The translations under genes were made by a program, and so were the position numbers. Below the pieces are notes generated by a model that saw only the letters and a list, made by a program, of their open reading frames with translations, did no database searches and was not told the origin of the DNA. Of a stretch of DNA of 64,000 nt, positions 55,832 to 64,000 are shown piece by piece; position 1 is the first letter of the stretch, and each line of letters starts with the position of its first letter. This DNA comes from Plasmopara viticola (taxonomy: Eukaryota; Oomycota; Peronosporomycetes; Peronosporales; Peronosporaceae), in NCBI GenBank assembly GCA_001695595.3, contig MBPM02000056.1, forward strand, positions 310,001 to 374,000. Reading direction: 5' to 3'.

Positions 55832-56755
55832 ATGGTTGCAATCCAGCGAGGCTACCAGTCAATGAAAGGAAAAGTGACCGCACCACAACTGGAAAAAGCG
55901 ATTGCAGAATTCAAGAGGAGGATCAAAGATGGTGAAGAAGACGTGGAAGTTGTCGTGGCAACTCGTGTTTCAGTTAAAATATGGCTCAAGAGTTCCATTA
56001 ATCGTTTCCACTCAGTGTTTATTGAAGCTCGATATCTTGATAATGAAAGATTAGCAGATTTGGTGATCACGAAAGTGCAGGGGCGTGCGCATCAACGCGC
56101 TGTGGCTAGTGTCAGTGGACAACTGTACGACTACGCCGTCAATACTGACTTTATTTTGGCTGCAGGTGGTGGAGACATGGATATGCGGCTTCCCACTACG
56201 GAAAGACGTGTCATTCGACGTCCCGATACCGCTCTTGGACCACGATTTTCCTCAGCTGGCGACGATCCCGTTGCTCCACGGCTGATTGTCGAGGTGGAAT
56301 TTTCGAACCGAAGCATTCCAAGGGCCCAAACGTTTTGTCGACAATACTTTGAACTGTTTCCACAGCTTAATGCTGTGCTTCTCTTTAAGTTCTTTGGCCG
56401 CCGTGCGAATGGAACGTTTGCCTGCGTTGCCATTCTTTATCGACGGGCAAGAAACCGAGTGGTGGTTGCGGATCAAGTGAGTTTTGGAAGTGCTCCGCTT
56501 GATACTCAAACATTAAATGAACTCGATTCCTTCCGTCAGCGTCGGCAATTGCCTCTCGTGCCGATGCCCGCCCCACTGCTAACTCCTTGGAATGCTGGAA
56601 ATAATCCATTCGTGCAAATTCCTGCAGCTGATGTGTTTGATGCTGCACTAATGCCCCGAACCAATCGGCCTGTTGTTGCACCACGAGAAGGCTTTCCTGA
56701 CATATTCATTGACGTTTGGTCCATTTTTAGACTCGTAGATACAGCCTGGAACTAG
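55832..56755 (+). CDS. N9: PD-(D/E)XK/Uma2-like nuclease-family protein, intact full length
   Basis: The best copy: 307 codons with no lesion, ending DIWSIFRLVDTAWN-like (DVWSIFRLVDTAWN) at the standard TAG. RRPDTALGP and LIVEVEFSNRS are both consensus; patch SVSGQLYDYAVNTDF is shared with N6. The probable fold is a helical N-terminus, a PD-(D/E)XK core and a proline-rich tail. No export signal is seen, so if it is an effector domain it would need the CRN header, which lies 1.15 kb upstream and is not in frame. A transposon- or virus-encoded nuclease is the alternative. Confidence 0.72.
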   Translation: MVAIQRGYQSMKGKVTAPQLEKAIAEFKRRIKDGEEDVEVVVATRVSVKIWLKSSINRFHSVFIEARYLDNERLADLVITKVQGRAHQRAVASVSGQLYDYAVNTDFILAAGGGDMDMRLPTTERRVIRRPDTALGPRFSSAGDDPVAPRLIVEVEFSNRSIPRAQTFCRQYFELFPQLNAVLLFKFFGRRANGTFACVAILYRRARNRVVVADQVSFGSAPLDTQTLNELDSFRQRRQLPLVPMPAPLLTPWNAGNNPFVQIPAADVFDAALMPRTNRPVVAPREGFPDIFIDVWSIFRLVDTAWN

Positions 56756-56759
56756 CTAG

Positions 56760-57094
56760 ATGGCATCATCAGAGAAAAGAGTAGCATTGACCTGTCTCAC
56801 CCCACATTATATGAATCTCATCAAATTTGATACTCTTATATAGCGATGATAACATCGAAATCATTCTCACCACCACCGACTCAAGCGGAGAGTTTTGTAT
56901 TGGGAGGTGCCCTTCTCGTGATGTCCCTCCGAACCTTGATGTGCCCAACGAGAGACTTCTCTGCTTTAGTGATCAATTGCATTAAACACACCTTGGAGAA
57001 CGAATCACCCACTTCCAAGCGGAACCAGCATAAAATAAAATCGGAGTTCACAAAAAATGGCCAAGAGATACTAAAGGCATTGAAAATGGAATGA
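56760..57094 (+). pseudogene. T9: small ORF, one frameshift, distal part intact
   Basis: MASSEKRVALTC runs to DTLI, then TAG through a slip (CTTATATAGCG). From 56846 the frame MITSKSFSPPPTQAESFVLG is open for 82 codons to its natural end EILKALKME. The Lys-rich C-terminus (SKRNQHKIKSEFTKNGQE) could bind nucleic acid; this is speculation. It abuts the terminal repeat of the virus-like element. Confidence 0.5.
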
Positions 57095-57570
57095 GTCCTA
57101 ATGAGTCACCACCTTTCAGCCGACTACAGTAAATTTAGACACGAGATCAGCATGAGTCACCCAGTCACCACTTCTTGCAACTTCCTCCCACTTCTTTTAA
57201 GTCAATATCATATCATTAATGTCTCCATCATACTTGACCTTTAATAAGTTTATGATCTTGGATATTGGTAAAAAGTGAAGTATCAGGTGGCGCTGCTCAA
57301 TGAGGTACGCAAATTCTTATAGTCTCGCTAATAGTCCATCGAACCTTCCATGCTATACAGCAACCTCTATTCACGACAAGCTATGCTCAATAATACCGCC
57401 TTTCCACGCTCAAGGCCAGGTCTACGCCCTTAATACCTGGAGTGCATGCCGAAAAGCGACGTGCAGTCAATGCTTGCTCCAGGCGTAATGAACTCAGAGA
57501 TTCTTTTACAAAGACTTAGAGGATGAATAGACACCAAATTAAAGTACGCTGATATGTCACCATAGTGGTG
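57080..57570. repeat. V6 left terminal repeat and subterminal region
   Basis: GAGTCACC repeats, then GCATGAGTCACCCAGTCACC with TTGCAACTTCCTCCCACTTC. This segment reads inverted at the window end with about 9 of 10 bases matching over 40. It includes the ~220-bp segment shared with V2 and the palindrome near 57560. No gene. Confidence 0.7.
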
Positions 57571-57625
57571 ACTTAGCATTTTCGTCAAGTATAAAATAAT
57601 CAACACTAATATAATTGTGTAAAAT

Positions 57626-59278
57626 ATGTCTTTTGCTTCCGAGATATCTGCTTTCGAGCACTCCGTCGAGCTGAGACGGTCTTCCGTGAAAAAAGCAAAC
57701 TTAGATTCGAGATTCAACCAGCAACACTTGTCGGTATGATAGGCAAATCAATTTCAATTATCCAACTATTTCCTCTTAGGACGCTTTCGTAAAATAAAAG
57801 TAGCTGTTATCGAGCTTCCAATCAAGCTTCAGATTTTTAATTGTAGGCCACTTCGACTTCGGCCTGTAATTGACTTTAAAGGCCGATGCATGGCTATTCA
57901 TCGATAGTGTTCAAGTTGACATCGATGGATCTACTGTCCAAACAAATTAGGTCCATGAAGATGTGAATACAACATTTAAGGCTCTGATAGAAACGGATTG
58001 CAACACGTATGTCAAGCATAGACCAACTAGCAATTTTGTATTGAAAGAAAATTCCACCCCAAGGATGCAAGGGTCAAGCGGAGCAGCGCTATTGCTTGAT
58101 AACTTTGCTTCTTCGTGGTCTATGACAGCTATTTGTAGCGTGAATATTTTTGAATTGGCTACAAACCGGAGATGCTTAACGATCGCTTCTAACCGCTCTT
58201 GACTTAGACAGCTCATAACTTGCATTCGACGTTAGGATGGAAGCACAAATCTTCAGGCAGTATCGTGACCTCGACTCGATGTGTTTTTGAGATACCAAAT
58301 TGAATAACTGGGTCGACATTCTACGTCGCGCATTCTCTGGCCTGCATTCATTTGCGCGATAACTGCGTCTACTCTATGATATGACCAATGCAACAGCTCA
58401 TCTACTCCTTTAATAACAACTGGCACTGCTACCGTCGTGGATCCTTTTACTATTACTTCTTTGAGAAAAAAAAAGAACTTCGGACCCACTTGCCCAGTTC
58501 TGTGGATTCTGAGCAGTAGTGTAGTCACTTCGACTTTGGCTGGTGGCCTTGCGCTTCCTACATCTGCGGTCACGTGTACAATTACTGCCGATGTTAATGG
58601 TACTATATCCGCTAGAATTAACATCCTTTCATTGCAATCTATCTCGGGTCTTCTTGTTTCAACATATTTGCCTAACCCAAGCGCCGATCACGGGTTGGCT
58701 AAAAAATATCGTTCCGCTACTTCGAGCAAATACAAAATAAATCCATTGTAGCCCTAGGCGCTTCTTTTACTCGGACTGTCAATAATGACATTGCCAATCC
58801 AAAGCATTTGATACTGCAACCTGTCATTGCCAATTTATCCGCAGGCGCAACAGTGTCGAATACGATCAATCCGTTCCGTAGCTCTTTTTTGACGGTATCT
58901 GCAACATCTAGACGCTTCGCTGCATTAAAAATGGTCAGGTCACAGCAGGAAACGTTCTCATCAGAATTAATTCTGTCATTTTCGGTTATGACTCATTCTG
59001 TCAAGAGGGCGAAGTCAGGCTGTGATAATGGCCTTAGGATGCTAACTCAGCTAGTTTGCTATCTCAGTGTCAATGGGAATCACTGTATCGACTTGTTGCT
59101 GTTGATACTGCTCGTCGTCTTCCAAGTGGAAGATGGTACCAGTATAAGTATTATCATGTCTGGTACATCCAACTGCACCTACTCCCTCACGATCTGTTCC
59201 TCGAATGACGCGAAGTTGTTGCAACAGTGGATATGGCTATGGGTACTGTATAGCAAGGTCTGTGCAAAGAAATTCTAA
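57626..59278 (+). pseudogene. M6: major-capsid-like gene with both halves
   Basis: The start MSFASEISAFEHSVEL is followed by broken first-jelly-roll blocks. From about 58500 it continues TLAGGLALPTSAV and TYLPNPSADHGL, then into sequence absent from the array copies: NPKHLILQPVIANLSAGATV, an FGYDSFCQ block, SQCQWESLYRLVAVDTARRL near 59060-59120, and TSNCTYSLTIC close to the end. The WESLYR/VDTARRLPS region resembles the last strands of Polinton capsid proteins by my reading. Many frame changes occur. The length (about 550 codons) fits a double-jelly-roll MCP. Confidence 0.55.
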
Positions 59279-60330
59279 TACCTTCGTTTATTCAATGCCA
59301 AAAACGTAATTATTATCAAATGAGTTTTTTTTAAACTCATCTTTGATACACATGACAAATTTAAATTCAATCATGAGTGGGGGGTTATCAGATAACTCGA
59401 CCAAGCAAAAAGCTTACGATATCACTATGCAATGGCGAAAAGTGATTTATTTAAGGTATAGCTGAAAGCTTTTTTCATTATACGATGCAAGCAATAATTT
59501 GCGTGCGAATCCAGCAAGTGATGACAAAGAATCGTGAGTACGACTACGATCAACAAAGGAGTTACTTAAAGGTCCAAAAGGGCTTCCTCAATTCATTAAA
59601 TGTGAAACCAATGAAATTCTTAAATCCAGTAAGAAGAAGCATGCATACCTTTTGGCTTCGACTGACACAGATGTTAATATGAAAGAGCCCACTGCACCTT
59701 TAGAAAATTATACACCAAAGCAAATAGCGATGCCGAAAAGACTGTCAATACTCGAGCATACATCAGAGAGAAAAAGACTTTGTGGGAGGTAGTAGATAAC
59801 CATGTTTCTAATTATATTTTTAACTAGCAAAGTTTTTTTGAAAGAGATGATTTACATCAAAAACGTCTAGAAATGGCCATTAAGTTTGGCGACAAAGTCA
59901 TAGAAGAATCAGTAAGACTTTTAAAACGAAAACGAAATGAACACAACTATCTTGAGGATCGGATGTTGTTAAGAGCAGTGATGACAAAGAAGCTAGAGAA
60001 GAAAGGAGACTGGCGGCGCTATATCCTGGTATAAAAAATATTTACTGACAATTTAATGGCTACAATAGTCAATTTTCAGCAAACTTATACGACAGAATTC
60101 GACATAGATTTGGCGAAGCTGCCGATTAACACGCACGGGCAAAGACTGTTTTCCTTAGTTTCAAAGAGAGCATAAAATAAAACGAGATGCTATGAATCAG
60201 TACAAAGCTAAATTGAAAGGCTGGCTCGATGAAACTTCATCTAAACTGAACGTTGCTCAAGTTTTTTTTACAAGCTCATTCACTTTTTCAATAGAAGTTT
60301 GATGGTAGCAGCTTCTAGCGCGCCAAGTTA
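59279..60330 (+). pseudogene. unrecognised plus-strand gene fragments
   Basis: Open fragments in changing frames: KGPKGLPQFIKCETNEILKS (about 59570-59630), NYTPKQIAMPKRLS (about 59710), a charged helical stretch FFERDDLHQKRLEMAIKFGD through KKGDWRRYIL (59830-60030), and NFQQTYTTEFDIDLAKLPI (60070-60130). They look like one decayed protein of roughly 250-300 aa. Position after the MCP suggests a structural or maturation protein, but no motif confirms it. Confidence 0.4.
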
Positions 60331-60390
60331 AAAATAAGTAATTGTATATAAATATCATTCCAGAGCATTGTCGTCTTTTCCTTTCATATT

Positions 60391-61613
60391 TTATTTGGCA
60401 TAATGCTGACCATTTCTCCATACACTTTCATTGCTTCCTGCGCTATCAGCTTTAGTCTTGCTTTGGTCTCTCCATTGTAACTGACTGATTTTTAGCTCAT
60501 CATAGTAGTCCAAGGTGATTAAAATCGATGATATATTATCCTTGAGTCGCCTATTAAAACTTGCGTACATGGATTGCATACAGCATACGGAAGACGATAA
60601 TTTCGCAGAAATCATAACACTGACGGGACCTAATCCCAGATCGCCCTTAATATCTCCTTGTACATTAAATTGATAAAGATTTGATGTCCCGCTAGCACCA
60701 GCCGTGTTTAAGTTTTTTAAAGAGACGCTGATTGCGATCCATTACCGACACCGACTCTACCGGCAGCGATAACTGAAACCCTTCATGTATTTTTGGTCAT
60801 TTATAACAAATCGTTGCAATAGTAGTCCCAAGAAATGCACTATTAGTGGAGGCCGCAATAGTTGCATTGTTGGACAATTCCATGAACATCCGCATATCGT
60901 ACTCAGCGAATCCATCGTTGAGTGCATAAGATGCTTTAATATGAAATTTACCAGTATTTCACGTGAGAAAGCAGTTCCGAACGAAGTGAAAATGCCGCAT
61001 CGGTGTTATCAACAGTGTCTGAAACAAAATAAAGCCAGCCACTTGATGGTGTATGTGACGAGTTAGCAAGGATTGATACAAAAGCATATGCTGAGGCAGC
61101 AAGGGTGTATGTATGAGAAATCGCTTTTGTATGGCTGTGCGTTTCCAACATTGAAGCGATAACTGTGTGTCTGAGACGTAAAAGCAATTATTGGGTTATC
61201 GTTTCATTAATAGATAAATGAAGTCGAATTATCGGTTGATATTAAATTCAGCAACGAATACGTTTTGTTGTTTGATGCTAGTTTTGTTTTCGATGCAATG
61301 ACCAATTCTTCTGTATCAGCATTCGATAAATGTCCATAGTTAAATGATTTTTATTCATGTCGTAAAATTGCTGATTGTTTGGGTTTAAAATGCCGAAGGG
61401 CATTGTTAAATACCTAAACTGTTAAGTGTCATTGTGTAAGAAGGTTGAAACACTTCGGATGTGATGCCGCAAAAGTAGAAAGATCTGCCGTAGTGGCACC
61501 GATGCTAGAAGAGCCGGCACTGAGATTGCCAATCACACTTAGTGTTGAAACCGTGCCAACTCTACCCAGCCTTTAGTAGCGTTGATCGTTTGTAATTGAT
61601 GTACGATACTCAT
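60391..61613 (-). pseudogene. Q: fibre/spike-like structural protein, decayed
   Basis: The minus-strand ATG at 61613 begins MSIVHQLQTINATKGWVELA. After a slip come STLSVIGNLSAGSSSIGATT, later LSNADTEELVIASKTKLASN, a YAFVSILANSSHTPSSGWLY block, FAEYDMRMFMELSNNATIAA, NGSQSASLKNLNTAGASGTS, and the end SNESVWRNGQHYAK. The Ser/Thr/Gly/Asn-rich, short-strand repeats resemble fibre or receptor-binding proteins of dsDNA viruses. This is a composition-based inference. The fragments are separated by several frameshifts and stops. Confidence 0.4.
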
Positions 61614-61643
61614 TTGCGTCTGTGGAGTAAGAGCTTTTTAATA

Positions 61644-62216
61644 ATGGGGATTTTATATGAAGAGACGTTTTGATCACTATCCTAGAAGATGCGAATTTTT
61701 CTACGAGACTATTCTCAAATCAAAGCTGAAGCACTTCCCCAAAGACGAGCATTTAAGCTGCCATTCTGCACCTGCGTGGCCTCTACTAACGGTTCAGGGA
61801 AGTCGAACGCCGTTATCTACATAATTGTCCTCTAGAGCAAAAAATCGTCATATGTACAAAAAATACCAAGACACCTAAAAGACACTATCGATAAAGTTTA
61901 AGTCATTGAAGAAGGCCAAGTTTCAGTAATGAGAAAATACGACTCCGAGGCAAGCAAACTGACGGCTTGGTCATGGAGTAAAAAGAAACAGGCCCATGTT
62001 TCATAGTACTTTAATCGAGAATTCAAGCAAGGCGGGTCGCTAATTTGCATTTCTCAAAGGTAGTTTGGGTTTTCAAAAACGATGCGAATTAATAGTCAAT
62101 ATGTGACTCTTGGTCGAAATCTTACTCAACGAGGCCTTGGTTTCATCTGTCGTGACTTCACTACTGACATCCTGATTGAACATTGATCGATCTATAAACA
62201 ACATCCGAAAAAATGA
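61644..62216 (+). pseudogene. A32/FtsK-type genome-packaging ATPase, in one frame with internal stops
   Basis: A single reading frame from the ATG at 61644 carries LPFCTCVASTNGSGKSNAVI (Walker A at about 61776-61805, first Gly replaced by Ser). A degenerate Walker B region follows (about 61955-61975), then ICISQR (62046-62060) and FSKTMRINSQYV (62070-62102), then RGLGFICRDFTTD. The ISQ...K-x-x-R-x-N spacing is characteristic of packaging ATPases of Polintons, virophages and NCLDV. Walker A and the ISQ block are exactly in phase (300 nt apart), with several stop codons but no net frameshift. About 190 codons remain, shorter than the usual 230-280. The terminal TGA overlaps the next ATG (ATGA at 62213-62216). 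Confidence 0.75.
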
Positions 62217-63100
62217 GCACCAAGCAAATAGATATTATTAATTGGAAGATCTACAAGAATGTGTTCGAGTATGTATGCAATTTATAGCTTGCTTATTCAC
62301 TACTACATTTTTTGGTCGAATTAACAGACGAATACACACGTTGTTATCAATGATCCCAAGCGGCATGTTTCGATCGAGAAATGATAGCATAAGTCTAATT
62401 TAGTACCTAGCAGGGGATAGTGTGCAAGCTCCTTTCCTTGTGATTTTGTGATCGATCCTCCATACTCACCCAAGTAGACGTCAAAGTATGCAGTTCTTAA
62501 TTATTATTCGCAATCGGGTTGTAAAGCTTTGAACAAGTGATCACGACAGCGGCTGTTAAATCTATTAATTAAGTATTGACCGCATCAACGGAAGTTGTTT
62601 AAGCCGCGAGATGAGTAGCAGGTGAAAAACCAAAAGTTATTCCAAAAGCAGCATTATTTAACTTGAAGCTGAGGTGTTTAAGCAGTAGCCGGCATCGTTG
62701 GAAAGTCGCTAGCTGCAGTGAACCCCGAGAATATTTACGAGCTGTATCGTGAATTGGTTTAAATAGCTAGAAAGAATCTCAGAGCATGAGACGAAATCGT
62801 AGTATTGCCTAATCGTGTTATCGATCCGATATAAATTGTTTTGAATGGACCAATATTGAAGGTAGGTCTTGCTGAATATGTGCCATCAGTGATAGAGGCA
62901 GTTGGCTCTATGATATTGAAGCTATTGCTTTGACGCTGAGCAGTAATTGCTCGCCACGATTAGTAGATTTAGTAGATACATATTGATCCTAGTACAATTT
63001 TATTTTGACTGAAGTCGATAAGCTGCGAGAATCAATATCAGAATTGGTGGATAGCCACTTTAGTGCATAATATGAAGAAGTCGAAGGCTCGTTTTATCTT
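62213..63100 (+). pseudogene. unrecognised gene overlapping the ATPase stop
   Basis: MSTKQIDIINWKIYKNVFEY is open for 24 codons, then broken. Later fragments in various frames include ALFNLKLRCL, AVAGIVGKSLAAVNPENIYE (62692-62745), EIVVLPNRVIDPI and GPILKVGLAEYVPSVIEAVG (62850-62910). The overlap and same orientation suggest co-transcription with the ATPase. A minor capsid or protease gene would be expected in this neighbourhood, but no catalytic motif is visible. Confidence 0.4.
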
Positions 63101-63740
63101 CTTGTATATTGATTAAAAGACATAAAATTGCATTGACGAAAGAGAATCAGGCGAGAATGGCGATCGATGGATCTGGAGCAGTCGGTCGCTTCAACCTGTC
63201 AGTGCCATCCATAAGTGCCTATGATTCAACAAATACGAAACTTAACCAAACAATTTCAAACGATCAACGTTATCCACATCACGAAGGAACAAAAAAAGAA
63301 AGAAATCATGTTTATTTGATACTGCAAAACTACTCAGCTTCAAACGCCAGTCTAAGAGAGTCTAATTAAACGATTATATTCACGACGACCATTTACCACA
63401 AATTGCGCTCACTGGTGAGTTTTCAGGATAGTCAAACTTGTGTCTAGCGTAACATCTCGCTCGTCGATCACTATCAATCTAATCAAAATGCCGATATGCC
63501 TTCAGAATAATCCGTTCCATTCATACATTTATTACTCATCACGATCTCATTAAATCTCTCCGCTGCTCGAATTGGCACAGAGCCACATGGTAGCGAAAGG
63601 AACTTTGTCGTCGCTGGAATACATTCAACTTCATCGTCGGCATCATGGTCGTCGTCCGAATTATATGTTATTTAAAAAAATCTGAATTATATATACCTCC
63701 ATATACTGCGCTCTACGTGACCGCCGGTACGATAATCGAC
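63101..63740. other. region with one short open frame
   Basis: An 86-codon plus-strand frame (63109-63369, MIKRHKIALTKENQARMAID) has no recognisable motif; the remainder shows only short frames. I see no confident gene. Confidence 0.3.
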
Positions 63741-63860
63741 TGACCTCATTCTGAAACTTTGCTTGCTTCGACATTAGAGTCCTCGACGGGCTCAATCTCC
63801 GATGGCGCTGGTGTATCAAAAACCTCAGCGACGACAGGGGCATTGACTTGTGGAGACATT
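63741..63860 (-). CDS. short acidic ORF next to right terminal repeat
   Basis: The minus-strand ATG at 63860 gives MSPQVNAPVVAEVFDTPAPS, continuing acidic and Pro/Val-rich for 37 codons to a stop near 63748. It is transcribed inward from the right terminus. Its composition resembles the 51-aa ORF at 19082. A possible N-terminal fragment of a larger lost gene. Confidence 0.35.
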
Positions 63861-63899
63861 TCTACCTGAGTCTTCTCTGTCTATCAATATTCAATATTT

Positions 63900-64000
63900 T
63901 ATACTTATAAGAAGGTGTAGCATGATAGTGATATAGTTTTAGTACTGACGAAAAAGAAGTGGGAAGAAGTTGCGAAAAATGGTGACTCGGTTACTCATGC
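63900..64000. repeat. V6 right terminal repeat, inverted, cut by window
   Basis: Reverse complement: GCATGAGTAACCGAGTCACC, then TTTTTCGCAACTTCTTCCCA, against the left-end order in 57150-57205 and 13601-13655. About 36 of 40 bases agree with the 13601 copy, and weaker similarity continues to about 63900. The outer end lies beyond 64000. Confidence 0.75.

Larger units (their letters stand above)
57080..64000. mobile_element. V6: endogenous Polinton-like virus, decayed, right end cut
   Basis: Left terminal repeat at about 57080-57260; an inverted, diverged copy in about 63900-64000. Between them: MCP-like gene, unknown plus-strand gene, fibre-like minus-strand gene, packaging ATPase, and further broken genes on both strands. 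Capsid plus A32-type ATPase plus terminal inverted repeats is the signature of Polinton-like viruses and Polintons. No polymerase B or retroviral-type integrase was seen, so it is probably a small PLV or a deletion derivative. All genes are broken. Confidence 0.65.

Noticed and set aside
2058..57080. CRISPR-like or satellite interpretation of the repeated blocks
   Set aside because: Repeat units are kilobase-long, coding-derived and without spacer structure.
57300..57488. 62-codon frame in the extra terminal segment (MRYANSYSLANS...)
   Set aside because: Not kept open in the V2 copy of the same segment, so no sign of coding constraint.
63661..63843. 60-codon Arg/Ser-rich minus frame
   Set aside because: Overlaps the acidic ORF starting at 63860 in another frame; composition suggests a shadow.

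Overview
This window looks like transposon-rich, gene-poor, AT-leaning nuclear DNA of an oomycete, plausibly a downy-mildew or Phytophthora relative. The grounds are repeated copies of a Crinkler (CRN) effector header, Ty1/copia and Ty3/gypsy chromovirus elements, and TCATTCC initiator motifs. The genus cannot be fixed from the sequence. No ordinary housekeeping gene, rRNA, tRNA or CRISPR array was seen.

Layout. From about 2.06 to 57.1 kb lies a head-to-tail array of composite units, complete or broken. A full unit reads, left to right: a terminal repeat rich in GAGTCACC; a minus-strand gene (P); the 5' half of a gene resembling a Polinton-type major capsid protein (MCP); a short membrane-like ORF (X); a CRN header with an LYLAQ motif; a long imperfect hairpin; a ~307-aa PD-(D/E)XK/Uma2-like nuclease gene (copies N1 to N9); and a small gene (T) starting 4 nt after the nuclease stop. 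Nine nuclease copies begin at 2485, 12280, 17812, 29122, 33414 (fused), 42219, 49159, 52497 and 55832. N1, N7 and N9 are open from end to end. Units at 46.9-57 kb repeat with a ~3.34-kb period and are very recent.

From about 57.1 kb to the right edge lies the best-preserved copy of the virus-like element: an MCP-like gene with both halves, a fibre-like minus-strand gene, an A32/FtsK-type packaging ATPase with Walker A and ISQ motifs in one frame, and an inverted copy of the left terminal repeat in the last ~100 bases. All of it is riddled with stops and frameshifts. I read this as an endogenous Polinton-like virus, and the array units as derivatives that carry its left end joined to effector and nuclease cargo.

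Later insertions decorate the array. Copia elements lie at 1-1835 (cut by the window), 3720-8007, 19950-24219, 30355-30757 (truncated) and 43454-44898 (internally deleted). The last four share one insertion point, so they spread by duplication of the host unit. There is a solo copia LTR (26100-26245), a complete gypsy chromovirus with 5-bp target duplications (34144-40003), and two copies of a SINE-like repeat (19550-19873 and 28396-28955).

The genes most likely to be functional are the nuclease copies N9, N7 and N1. The CRN headers are all broken after about 60-90 codons.
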